Assembly (NCBI GenBank): GCA_029262955.1
Contig: JAJCYL010000306.1
Span: 1-13,101, forward strand
Reading direction: 5' to 3'
Origin: Cytophagales bacterium
GTDB taxonomy: Bacteria > Bacteroidota > Bacteroidia > Cytophagales > Cyclobacteriaceae
DNA length: 13,101 nt
This document shows positions 6,019 through 12,863 of the stretch, in pieces. The notes beneath the pieces are model-generated. The model saw only the letters and a list, made by a program, of their open reading frames with translations, was not told the origin of the DNA and ran no database searches. Every line of letters starts with the position of its first letter. Position 1 is the stretch's first letter. The translations under genes were made by a program, and so were the position numbers.

Positions 6019-6624
6019 ATGAAAAGTAGCTTTTTTGACCCGCAGTTTCAACATTCTGACATGGCTGGAAAATCAGTAGTGGGGTTGGAGAGAATATCGG
6101 AATCATTTCGTGTTCTATTGTGGAAACATGCCAAAAAAATAGGCTTGAGCCCTATACAAATACAAATTCTCATTTTTGTGACCTACCATGATGAAGGCCT
6201 TTGCAACGTAAGTCATCTGGCTAAGGAGTTTAACGTTACCAAGCCCACTATGAGTGATGCAATCAGGGTATTGATCGAAAAGAAACTGATTGAAAGAAAC
6301 TACTCGCTGGTTGATAAAAGAGCTTATTCCATAACTCCAACCGGAAATGGAAAGGCCATAATCCATGAAACAGAACATTTTGCCGATCCAATTAGACAAG
6401 TCTTAAAAGAGCTGAAAGATTCAGATCAAGAACAATTATTCATTTCATTGAGTAAACTAATATTCGCATTGAATAAAAGTGGGATTCTATCAGTGCAGCG
6501 AATATGTTACGGGTGTAAATTTTATGAGAAAAGAATGCAGAATAATTTTTGCCATTTACTTGGAAAAGAGTTTGTCGATAGAGAGATCAGAGTAGATTGT
6601 GCAGAATTTGAGATGACGATTTGA
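6019..6624 (+). CDS. MarR-family regulator with added C-terminal four-cysteine cluster
   Basis: Residues about 20-150 form a MarR winged helix: dimer helices at both ends, the recognition part NVSHLAKEFNVTKPTMSDAI at 63-82 and the wing LVDKRAYSITPTGNGKAI at 97-114 (DKR motif present). MarR proteins are usually 140-160 residues; this one has 201. The extra tail holds Cys163, Cys166, Cys178 and Cys194 (RICYGCKFYE, NNFCHLLG, VDCAEFE), a pattern suited to one zinc ion or a Fe-S cluster. This suggests a regulator whose DNA binding responds to redox state, NO or metal. Palindromes of one type precede this gene, the thioredoxin-like gene and the secreted protein gene, so it is likely the regulator of that set. 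A further Cys62 lies in the DNA-binding region. Confidence 0.92.
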   Translation: MKSSFFDPQFQHSDMAGKSVVGLERISESFRVLLWKHAKKIGLSPIQIQILIFVTYHDEGLCNVSHLAKEFNVTKPTMSDAIRVLIEKKLIERNYSLVDKRAYSITPTGNGKAIIHETEHFADPIRQVLKELKDSDQEQLFISLSKLIFALNKSGILSVQRICYGCKFYEKRMQNNFCHLLGKEFVDREIRVDCAEFEMTI

Positions 6625-6745
6625 AATGAGTATTACCGCTTCAGTGGATGTCTTACACAATTAATACTCAGAAGAAATTAAACGTTCTTTAGCACCGAGT
6701 TTTAGGAGATGGGCTTTGAAAAACTGGGGCAAATATCGATTGATA

Positions 6746-9007
6746 TCAAACCAGTTTCATTGATGCGGCCAGTTTGAGCATTTTACAGCTTATGGAAAAC
6801 AGCCATTGCAGTTGTTCCCAAACCAATTGGGCCTCCTGAAGATCACGTTCAGTTTGTTTGTCCTTGGATGCCAAATTTCTAATCTCTAAAGCATTGAACG
6901 CAGGCAACCGCTCTTCAAAAAGAGGATCGTTTTCAGAAGAGGCCTGCGCACTGTTGCATTCCTTGTCTTTTAGGCATTGGAGTACCCTCTCCAAATTTTT
7001 CTCTATTTTTTCTGTTACAATCTTGAACTGTTCGGACGCCTCCGTAGTTTTATGGTGCTGTATATAGGTACTTAACGAAGCTAATGAAGCTAAAAACGTG
7101 TGGTTCAAGACGACCAGTTGGTAAATTTTATCCGCTCCCCTTTGTTTCGACTTGGGTTCCAGTTCCATGCGCTGAAAGGCCGAGCTTAGACTAGAAGTTG
7201 CCAAAAATGCTTCCTTACGCGCTATTTTGTAGGAGGTCGGTATATTTCCCTTCCGCTGATAATATTCTGTAATCTTACCAAGGAAATCTCTGTTGGCCTT
7301 TACACTTTTTTCGATGCTTACCTTGATTTCAACAAATTCCCAGGTAGGCCAAAGCCACCGCATGGCCGCATAAGACAGTCCGGCCCCGACAAGAGTGTCC
7401 AATATGCGGAATTTTATCACGGTCAAAACATCAGGCTGGAGAATAGCATAGACAAAGATCACGCTCAATGTAATGAAGGTTGCAGAAGCCTTATAACTTT
7501 TTTGTACCATTGAAAATGCAATAACCAGAGAGGCCAAGCCCATGGCCCCGTACACATAGGGATCCTGTATCAGTAAAACCAGACCGGAGGCGATTGCCCC
7601 ACCGATAAGTGTACCGATAATACGGTCTATTGCCCGGCTCTTCGTCAGTCCGTAGCTGGGCCGCATGATTACGATAACAGTCAACAAGATCCAGGACGGA
7701 TTCTGAAAAGCAAAGATCGATCCCAGTGCATAACCGATCATAACTGTAACCGCCAGCCGAAACGAATGTCTAAAAATTGTGGACTTAAAACTAAAGTTCC
7801 TTATTAATAGTATGGGGGCATAATCTTGATGTGCGACAAAGCGTTTGGCAGCTTTTCTATCAATAAAATCGATTTTCATGGTATTAGGGTCGCCTAACAG
7901 CCATTTTATTCTTTTAAGTTTTTTGAACTGTTTTTCTTGATATTCGAGCCAATTTTGAAGCATAAGATACTCCTCGTAATCCGGGGTTTCACGTAGCAAG
8001 GCTATTTCAAGTCTTGCTTCTTCAAAACATTGTATCATATCATCATTCTCGAGCTGGTTTTTATTGTTGTCACCCGCTTCGGAGATCATCCGCAATTGGT
8101 GCGACATTTTGAAAATCAGATTCTGAAATATTCTAATGTATTTGGGATGGTCATTAAAGAGTACATCCATTCGATCATAATTAACGGGATTGGCGATTGC
8201 CGTTTCCAACATATCCACCAATTCCACAAATATCAACAGGCGCTTATCCTGATAAATAGACCAACCGGAATTCTTTCTTGAAAGGATCAAAATTTCTCTC
8301 AAAGTTTCATGTTTCTCGGTAAGTTCGCTCTGTAGGGCCAGTAATTTGGACTGTAATTTTTCGTAGTCTACATGTAGGCCAACCAATTTTCCTCGTGTTT
8401 CTAAAAATTCAGCTGTAAGCACATAGGTTTCCGACAATAATTCCTCAGTCTCTGCCTTCGGGTTTATACGATGCCAAATCTTAGCCAGGAGCAAATACCA
8501 AAGTCCCCCTGCACCTATCAACGCAGCATATTGATAGATTTCCAGTTCTTCTGAATCGTGGGCCAAGCTCAGAACCAAGGCCAAAAGGCCTGAAAAACTA
8601 ATTAGAGAAGCCCGAAAGCCATAAACCGAAATAAAAGCAATGCCAAAGCCAAGAATACCCAAAACGGGAAGGGAGAGCCATGTTTCATAATGCAGATAAC
8701 CTCCTATAAAACTAACGACCATGACTAATGCCGCAGAAATAAGAATACCCATTTTTTTATGCCGAAAACTACCGCTGACATCGCTAGGTGAGCTCGAAAA
8801 AGCACCAAAGCAGATTGCCAGCCCTATTTCAAAATACCCGAGTTGAATGCCTATTACTATGGGTAGTGTAACCGCAATACCGACCAGGATGGCCCTTGAA
8901 AAAGGGGTGCTTTTCAAGAACTGTTGCAGTTCCTTAAAATTCTCGGAAATAAAAAGGGTTACGGTAATCAAAACAGAACGGTTCAACTGCCAAGATAGCT
9001 TTTGCAA
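6746..9007 (-). CDS. FUSC/YccS-like inner membrane protein
   Basis: The about 750-residue protein has the duplicated FUSC layout: a first block of membrane helices (about 38-180, with GYFEIGLAICFGAFSSSPSD), a soluble helical region of some 200 residues, a second block (about 410-550, FRLAVTVMIGYALGSIF, WILLTVIVIMRPSYGLTKSR, RIIGTLIGGAIASG) and a C-terminal helical cytoplasmic part. The family resembles aromatic acid exporters and fusaric acid resistance proteins; the substrate is unknown. The start is uncertain: the frame is open upstream to about 9180 but offers no ATG, and TTG at 9007 is the best visible start, with family similarity beginning near KELQQFLKSTPFSRA. It converges with the MarR gene and diverges from the Gre-like gene, so it is probably transcribed alone. 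Confidence 0.9.
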   Translation of the reverse strand: MQKLSWQLNRSVLITVTLFISENFKELQQFLKSTPFSRAILVGIAVTLPIVIGIQLGYFEIGLAICFGAFSSSPSDVSGSFRHKKMGILISAALVMVVSFIGGYLHYETWLSLPVLGILGFGIAFISVYGFRASLISFSGLLALVLSLAHDSEELEIYQYAALIGAGGLWYLLLAKIWHRINPKAETEELLSETYVLTAEFLETRGKLVGLHVDYEKLQSKLLALQSELTEKHETLREILILSRKNSGWSIYQDKRLLIFVELVDMLETAIANPVNYDRMDVLFNDHPKYIRIFQNLIFKMSHQLRMISEAGDNNKNQLENDDMIQCFEEARLEIALLRETPDYEEYLMLQNWLEYQEKQFKKLKRIKWLLGDPNTMKIDFIDRKAAKRFVAHQDYAPILLIRNFSFKSTIFRHSFRLAVTVMIGYALGSIFAFQNPSWILLTVIVIMRPSYGLTKSRAIDRIIGTLIGGAIASGLVLLIQDPYVYGAMGLASLVIAFSMVQKSYKASATFITLSVIFVYAILQPDVLTVIKFRILDTLVGAGLSYAAMRWLWPTWEFVEIKVSIEKSVKANRDFLGKITEYYQRKGNIPTSYKIARKEAFLATSSLSSAFQRMELEPKSKQRGADKIYQLVVLNHTFLASLASLSTYIQHHKTTEASEQFKIVTEKIEKNLERVLQCLKDKECNSAQASSENDPLFEERLPAFNALEIRNLASKDKQTERDLQEAQLVWEQLQWLFSISCKMLKLAASMKLV

Positions 9008-9371
9008 GACTGATTCTATCCTAAAACCTAAGTATACGCCATGTTTTAGCCTTAAATTGGGGTTACACTTCTTTATTTCAGCAGTAAATTCGATGCCTAA
9101 TAAAAAAATCGGAACGACATTTCTGAGAATGCCATAAGTTCTGAAATAGGAAACCCCACGATGTCGTACAGATGAAACTCAATCCAAATTGTGAGCTTGA
9201 TTTTAGCTTGAAAGAGGCGAAATAATTACGAGATCGATAGCTGCAAAATCGATCTTTTACAGATGTTTTCGTAAAGGAGAATACAAAACAACTTTGGGAT
9301 CAGAGCGCTCGTTTAAGATGGGGAAATTAGACCGATTCTAAAGGCAAGGTAGTTATTAAAATAAAGCAGTA
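9008..9371. other. 364-base divergent intergenic region
   Basis: It lies between the divergent FUSC and Gre-like genes and must contain both promoters. The FUSC frame stays open without an ATG back to a TGA near 9180. On the plus strand a CAACTTTG at 9289-9296 is one base off the TAnnTTTG box, too weak to call. No RNA gene or hairpin stands out. Confidence 0.4.
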
Positions 9372-9878
9372 ATGAGTAGAGGTTTCGTAAAGGAAGACGA
9401 TCAGGAAGAAATTCCCTTTGTGCTACCCAGAGCATATCTGCCCGAGGGGGTGACAAACTATGTAACCAAAGTTGGCATAAACGCTCTTTTGAATGAAAAG
9501 CAAGTAGTCCTCAATGAACGGGCCCAGTTGGATACTTACAATGAGAAAGATAGGCGAATCGCATTGAACCATATTAATGCACGATTGCAACTACTCACCC
9601 AAAGGATTGCCACGGCCAAAGTAGTCGACTTGAGTGGTCAACCTCAGAACGAAGTCCGATTCGGGGCAACCGTAACTCTAAAATTAGGAGCAATCAACAA
9701 GGTTCAAATTTTTCAAATCGTAGGTGTCGATGAAGCGGACATTGCCGCAGGTAAAATCGCATTCATATCCCCAATGGCCAAAATATTGATCAATAAAAAA
9801 ATAGGGGATAAAACGGTGTTAAAATTGGCACGAGAGGAAAGGGTATTTGAAATTATGAACATAACCTATAGGGAATAA
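9372..9878 (+). CDS. GreA/GreB-family factor with shortened coiled coil
   Basis: The 168-residue protein has a 30-residue leader (MSRGFVKEDDQEEIPF), a helical hairpin at about 31-88 (TKVGINALLNEKQ to RLQLLTQRIATAKVVDL) and the FKBP-like C-terminal domain (NEVRFGATVTL, IFQIVGVDEADI, GKIAFISPMAKILINKKIGD). This matches the Gre fold, whose C domain binds RNA polymerase near the secondary channel. The hairpin is about 15 residues shorter than in E. coli GreB (54 versus 69 between equivalent landmarks), and the tip motif with the catalytic Asp and Glu (GD-x2-ENA-x-Y) is missing. It may therefore modulate polymerase without inducing RNA cleavage. It is a single gene, divergent from FUSC. Confidence 0.88.
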   Translation: MSRGFVKEDDQEEIPFVLPRAYLPEGVTNYVTKVGINALLNEKQVVLNERAQLDTYNEKDRRIALNHINARLQLLTQRIATAKVVDLSGQPQNEVRFGATVTLKLGAINKVQIFQIVGVDEADIAAGKIAFISPMAKILINKKIGDKTVLKLAREERVFEIMNITYRE

Positions 9879-9995
9879 CAGATTGGGCCTTAAAAGGGTC
9901 TCCATCCGGAAGATTTGTTCATTCCGTCTACCTCAAAATACCCCTTTGAGCCTCTTCAAAAGAATTTACGGTCTTTCCTTATTTTCGAACTCACC

Positions 9996-10850
9996 TCAAT
10001 TTAGCTGTACCTCCAATATTGTGGCTGAACCACCATTGGCCTCATTAGAGATGTATAAGGTGCCATCCGGACTAAAAGTTATACCTTCTGGTTGTGGGAA
10101 AACTGACTTGCCCAACCGGTATACTTTCTTTAATTTCCCTTCTCCGCTAAAAATTAAGAGTTTAGGATGCTTTCCTTCCAATACATAAATTTCTCCCGTT
10201 TTCGGGTGAATCTCCAGGTCTGAAGGATTAAATGTTTTGTAGAGTTTCTTTTTCCGAAAACCTTTAAAAGCCTCCTCTTTCATATCAATTCTGAATAGGG
10301 GAACATCACTTACCTTCTTATAATCAATGGAGATCGAATATAGACCTTTATACCTGTCACTGTTACTATCCCTGTCTTTGGGTGCCGTTAACAATACGCC
10401 CCTTTTCTGATCATAAGAGAGTGTTTCCATATTGTTTTTAGTAGAAAACCCAGTTTTATATGTTTTAACCTTCATCTCTTCAGTATTATAGTTTTCCACT
10501 TCATAAAGCAATCCATCACTCCGCATGATATATGCATTTGCGCCTTTCAAAGCTATGCCCTCATAATCACCACCATCAGCAAAGACTATTTCATTTTCAA
10601 TACGTCTTGTCTTCAAGTCATAAATAAAAATAATACCGTTTTCGTCCTCAACACAGGCCATTTTATCAGTGTCAATCCAGGAAATGCCTGAAACCTCATC
10701 GAGTTTGCCTGGCAGCTCCCAAGTATTCAATACTTGATATCCTTCATGGGTTTCTATAGCGGATTGATTTTTTAAAGCAAAAGCAAAGAGCCCGGATACC
10801 AATAACCCAATGGAAGTTAAATGCCATTTTTTGTCAATCATGTCTTTCAA
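9996..10850 (-). CDS. SdiA-regulated-type beta-propeller protein, secreted
   Basis: The 284-residue protein has an N-terminal hydrophobic segment (WHLTSIGLLVSGLFAFAL, about 9-26), a signal peptide or anchor. It is followed by a propeller with the SdiA-regulated family pattern: TWELPGKLDEVSGISWI, MACVEDENGIIFIYDL, GDYEGIAL, then NPSDLEIHPKTGEIYVLEG and FPQPEGITFSPDGTLYISNE near the end. The family (YjiK-like) has no settled function; the fold suggests binding of a ligand or a calcium-dependent role outside the cytoplasm. ATG codons at 10850 and 10841 are both usable; the second gives a more typical signal peptide. It converges with the Gre-like gene across 117 bases with no strong terminator visible. 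Confidence 0.86.
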   Translation of the reverse strand: MKDMIDKKWHLTSIGLLVSGLFAFALKNQSAIETHEGYQVLNTWELPGKLDEVSGISWIDTDKMACVEDENGIIFIYDLKTRRIENEIVFADGGDYEGIALKGANAYIMRSDGLLYEVENYNTEEMKVKTYKTGFSTKNNMETLSYDQKRGVLLTAPKDRDSNSDRYKGLYSISIDYKKVSDVPLFRIDMKEEAFKGFRKKKLYKTFNPSDLEIHPKTGEIYVLEGKHPKLLIFSGEGKLKKVYRLGKSVFPQPEGITFSPDGTLYISNEANGGSATILEVQLN

Positions 10851-11029
10851 TTATTTGTGGTCCAAAAGAGTCTATACTTGCTTGCAAACAAGGTAAGACA
10901 AAAACATTTACTCCCATTAGTGATGCCTGTCGCAATGCCATCTTCATCGTATACAAAATTTTACGTCCTGAGGTTCAATTACCAATACCCCCCCCCAAAG
11001 AATCGTCCTCTAAGGTTGCAACGAGGATG
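10851..11029. other. Non-coding stretch with a nine-C tract
   Basis: It covers the SdiA-type gene's upstream region and the lead-in to repeat copy A. It holds an uninterrupted C9 run at 10988-10996. TCCTC and GAGGA, 12 bases apart at about 11006-11027, could pair weakly. No gene is supported. Confidence 0.4.
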
Positions 11030-11248
11030 CTGGATTTCATTTAATCTGAAATCTGACATTCATCAAAACTCTTACTATCTGAATAGTTACCTTAAGTATT
11101 TGGTATGGTTTAAAGGATTTGGTAGAACACCCTCGTTTCGAGGACGAATTGTGGTGAATATTATGGTGCGATGCTCAGCCGTGTCTAAGACACTCATTCA
11201 TTTCAAGCTTTCAAGTCATCCTTCGGAAGACTTGAAAGAGCAGTTTCA
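11030..11248 (+). repeat. About 219-bp direct repeat, copy A
   Basis: This stretch recurs at 12194-12413 in the same orientation with about 15 differences and one one-base indel, most of them in the first 50 bases. It contains three hairpins: CCTCG-TTT-CGAGG (11131-11143), GTGTCT-A-AGACAC (11181-11193) and a 10-bp perfect stem CTTTCAAGTC/GACTTGAAAG (11208-11238) with a TTC apical loop. A short reading frame runs through it, but the indel puts the two copies out of frame upstream, so coding is unlikely. Confidence 0.85.
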
Positions 11249-11267
11249 TAGTGTGATTATTGCCCAT

Positions 11268-11306
11268 AGCGTTTAGCAAATGGCAAGTAGGCGAATACGA
11301 AACGCT
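11268..11306. repeat. Inverted repeat AGCGTTT / AAACGCT downstream of the protease gene
   Basis: Seven-base perfect arms (11268-11274 and 11300-11306) enclose 25 bases that include the AATGGCAAGTAGGCG element. The imperfect long dyad with GTTT/AAAC near its ends recalls recombination sites of gene cassettes, but no integrase or canonical core pair is visible here. Confidence 0.4.
11279..11293 (+). repeat. Short terminal inverted repeat, left copy
   Basis: AATGGCAAGTAGGCG matches the reverse complement of 12178-12192 at 12 of 15 positions, with the three differences all in the central triplet. The two copies bracket the protease gene. Confidence 0.5.
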
Positions 11307-11367
11307 GAACTTTCGGTTTTGCACATAGTTTGATACGAGTGCTAACTTTGAATATATCACTAAGAGC

Positions 11368-12099
11368 TTATTTTGAATATGCCTCATCAAAGGTACTTCC
11401 ATTATTAATTCTATTAATAAACTGGGTCAGCTTCTCTTTACTATGCCAATTATTCACTATGTATTTGGCGGTAGAATAATTCAGCATTATTTCTTCATTC
11501 GTGCCGCTTCCAAATTGAACATAGGAGGTCATGCTTTGTATTTGAGGTAAGTTCTTGTATCCATTAGATTTCACATTTAGAGAGTCGATTGAATAATAAT
11601 CTCTAAAATCAACTTGCATAGCCAATCCTTCGTCAAACCAAGTAGGAATTTTTACAATTCGATTTAAGAAGCCTATTCTATTAAAAAGCTCTGTATGAGA
11701 TACTTCATGAGCAACAATGTCTAAGTCAATTCCTGTTTTACTGATAACCACATAAGATTCCAATTTCATGTTTGCACATGCTGGTGTCATAAAGGGCACA
11801 CCAAAATTTTTATAATCTTGGTCATCTTGGCAATAAATAAATTTCGGTCTAACCGTTTTTTCTCCCCAAAATTCACCAACTCTTATTTCAGCTTCTTTAA
11901 TTAGTTTCTTCAATTGAGAAACAGTTGCTGAATCAACATTGTCTCTGTAATACAAATCACCATCTCTTTCAAAATCGTAAAAATCAATAAGTATACATCT
12001 GGTTTCTTGGGGAAAAGCCGTGGCATGAATAATTCCGATAGATATCAGAAGCAGACTTATCACAAAAATCATTCTCATAGGTATACTTTTTCTTTTCAT
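11368..12099 (-). CDS. Secreted or anchored metalloprotease, HEVSH (peptidase MA-like)
   Basis: From the ATG at 12099 the protein has 243 residues. It begins MKRKSIPMRM with a hydrophobic segment IFVISLLLISIGIIHATA, a typical signal peptide or anchor. The zinc site is HEVSH (His131, Glu132, His135), with the third ligand probably Glu157 in WFDEGLAMQVDF, the gluzincin layout of peptidase MA-like proteins. An ATG at 12129 would add ten residues but lacks the AAAGGAT stretch found just before 12099. The C-terminal part is helical (LNYSTAKYIVNNW, LTQFINRIN). It acts outside the cytoplasm; the substrate is unknown. The gene stands alone between two about 219-bp direct repeats and short inverted repeats, which suggests it arrived or moves as a unit. 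Confidence 0.85.
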   Translation of the reverse strand: MKRKSIPMRMIFVISLLLISIGIIHATAFPQETRCILIDFYDFERDGDLYYRDNVDSATVSQLKKLIKEAEIRVGEFWGEKTVRPKFIYCQDDQDYKNFGVPFMTPACANMKLESYVVISKTGIDLDIVAHEVSHTELFNRIGFLNRIVKIPTWFDEGLAMQVDFRDYYSIDSLNVKSNGYKNLPQIQSMTSYVQFGSGTNEEIMLNYSTAKYIVNNWHSKEKLTQFINRINNGSTFDEAYSK

Positions 12100-12177
12100 A
12101 TCCTTTAATACGATCGTAAATAAATGCAATTATTGATTGGTGCAGTCAATAAATATAATAGAAATATTAGCAAATAA

Positions 12178-12192
12178 CGCCTACCAACCATT
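12178..12192 (-). repeat. Short terminal inverted repeat, right copy
   Basis: CGCCTACCAACCATT on the plus strand is the inverted partner of 11279-11293 (12 of 15). It abuts the first base of repeat copy B with one base between. Confidence 0.5.
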
Positions 12193-12193
12193 A

Positions 12194-12413
12194 CTGGATT
12201 TCATTTAACCTAAAATCTGACATTCATCAAAGCCCTTACAAACCTGAATAGTTACCTTAAGTATTTGGTATGGTTTAAAGGATTTGGTAGAACACCCTCG
12301 TTACAAGGACGAATTGTGGTGAATATAATGGTGCAATGCTCAGCCGTGTCTAAGACACTCATTCATTTCAAGCTTTCAAGTCATCCTTCGGAAGACTTGA
12401 AAGAACTGTTTCA
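12194..12413 (+). repeat. About 219-bp direct repeat, copy B
   Basis: Second copy of 11030-11248, at about 93 percent identity by eye. The 10-bp hairpin (12373-12403) and the GTGTCT-A-AGACAC palindrome are unchanged, while the first hairpin has one arm altered (CGAGG to CAAGG). The region 12130-12484 has no supported gene; it consists of the protease promoter region, this repeat and the 13-bp inverted repeat after it. Confidence 0.85.
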
Positions 12414-12419
12414 ACTGAT

Positions 12420-12476
12420 TAGTAAATCAAAAGCAACTGAGTTTGGAGTTAAAAGCAGCTGAGTTTTGATTTACTA
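12420..12476. repeat. 13-bp perfect inverted repeat enclosing a 22-base direct repeat
   Basis: TAGTAAATCAAAA (12420-12432) and TTTTGATTTACTA (12464-12476) are exact reverse complements, 31 bases apart. Inside, AAAAGCAACTGAGTTTGG (12429) recurs at 12451 with two changes, so the element also has a 22-base period. It starts seven bases after repeat copy B and ends eight bases from the stop of the DUF7009 gene. It could act as a terminator for that gene, but no T-run follows. Confidence 0.7.
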
Positions 12477-12484
12477 GCAGCGGC

Positions 12485-12853
12485 TCACCCTGCCAAAGGG
12501 TTTGGAAAAGCATCCGACTCATCTTCATTGCTTCGCTGGTGCAAGCACTGAAAGTCCTTTTCTACCAGAATCTTCAATCCCTCAGACTGGCTGATGTAAG
12601 CCTTATTCTCAATCCCTACCAGTTCGGAATCAATCCAGGATCTACCCAACTCCAGTGGCAACTCAACGGCGATTTGACCACTCGTAAAAGATGCAACAGG
12701 CTCTTCAATTTGAGGTTTTAAGGAAATACTATAGGAAAACAAGTCATCCCCGAAGTGGGTCGTTTCCTCTACCTCCCCTTTCCTTCCCAAATCATCGATA
12801 TCGGTCTGGGTGAGTCTAAGCCTGATGGTATCCGCCTGAATTCTAATCTTCAT
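12485..12853 (-). CDS. DUF7009-like protein next to fdhD
   Basis: The 122-residue protein starts MKIRIQADTIRLRLTQTDID, continues with GEVEETTHFG, has a central IAVELPLELGRSW and ends with KILVEKDFQCLHQRSNEDES and FPNP. This is the pattern I associate with DUF7009, small cytoplasmic proteins often encoded beside molybdenum cofactor or formate dehydrogenase genes in Bacteroidota; that association is from memory. It begins 10 bases after the fdhD stop on the same strand, so the two are cotranscribed. One conserved cysteine lies in EKDFQCL. The biochemical role is unknown; help in cofactor insertion or sulfuration is inferred from the neighbour. Confidence 0.8.
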   Translation of the reverse strand: MKIRIQADTIRLRLTQTDIDDLGRKGEVEETTHFGDDLFSYSISLKPQIEEPVASFTSGQIAVELPLELGRSWIDSELVGIENKAYISQSEGLKILVEKDFQCLHQRSNEDESDAFPNPLAG

Positions 12854-12863
12854 TCTCTTTCCT

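Noticed and set aside
11030..12413. Insertion sequence or composite transposon
   Set aside because: No transposase gene or fragment lies in or beside the repeats and no target-site duplication is visible, so only the neutral term repeat is used.
12265..12462. Reading frame through repeat copy B (and the matching frame through copy A at 10821-11276) containing VWFKGFGRTPS and SSHPSEDLKE
   Set aside because: The protein-like similarity only reflects DNA identity. A one-base indel puts the two copies in different frames upstream, copy B has an in-frame stop there and would need a TTG start, and no domain is recognisable.
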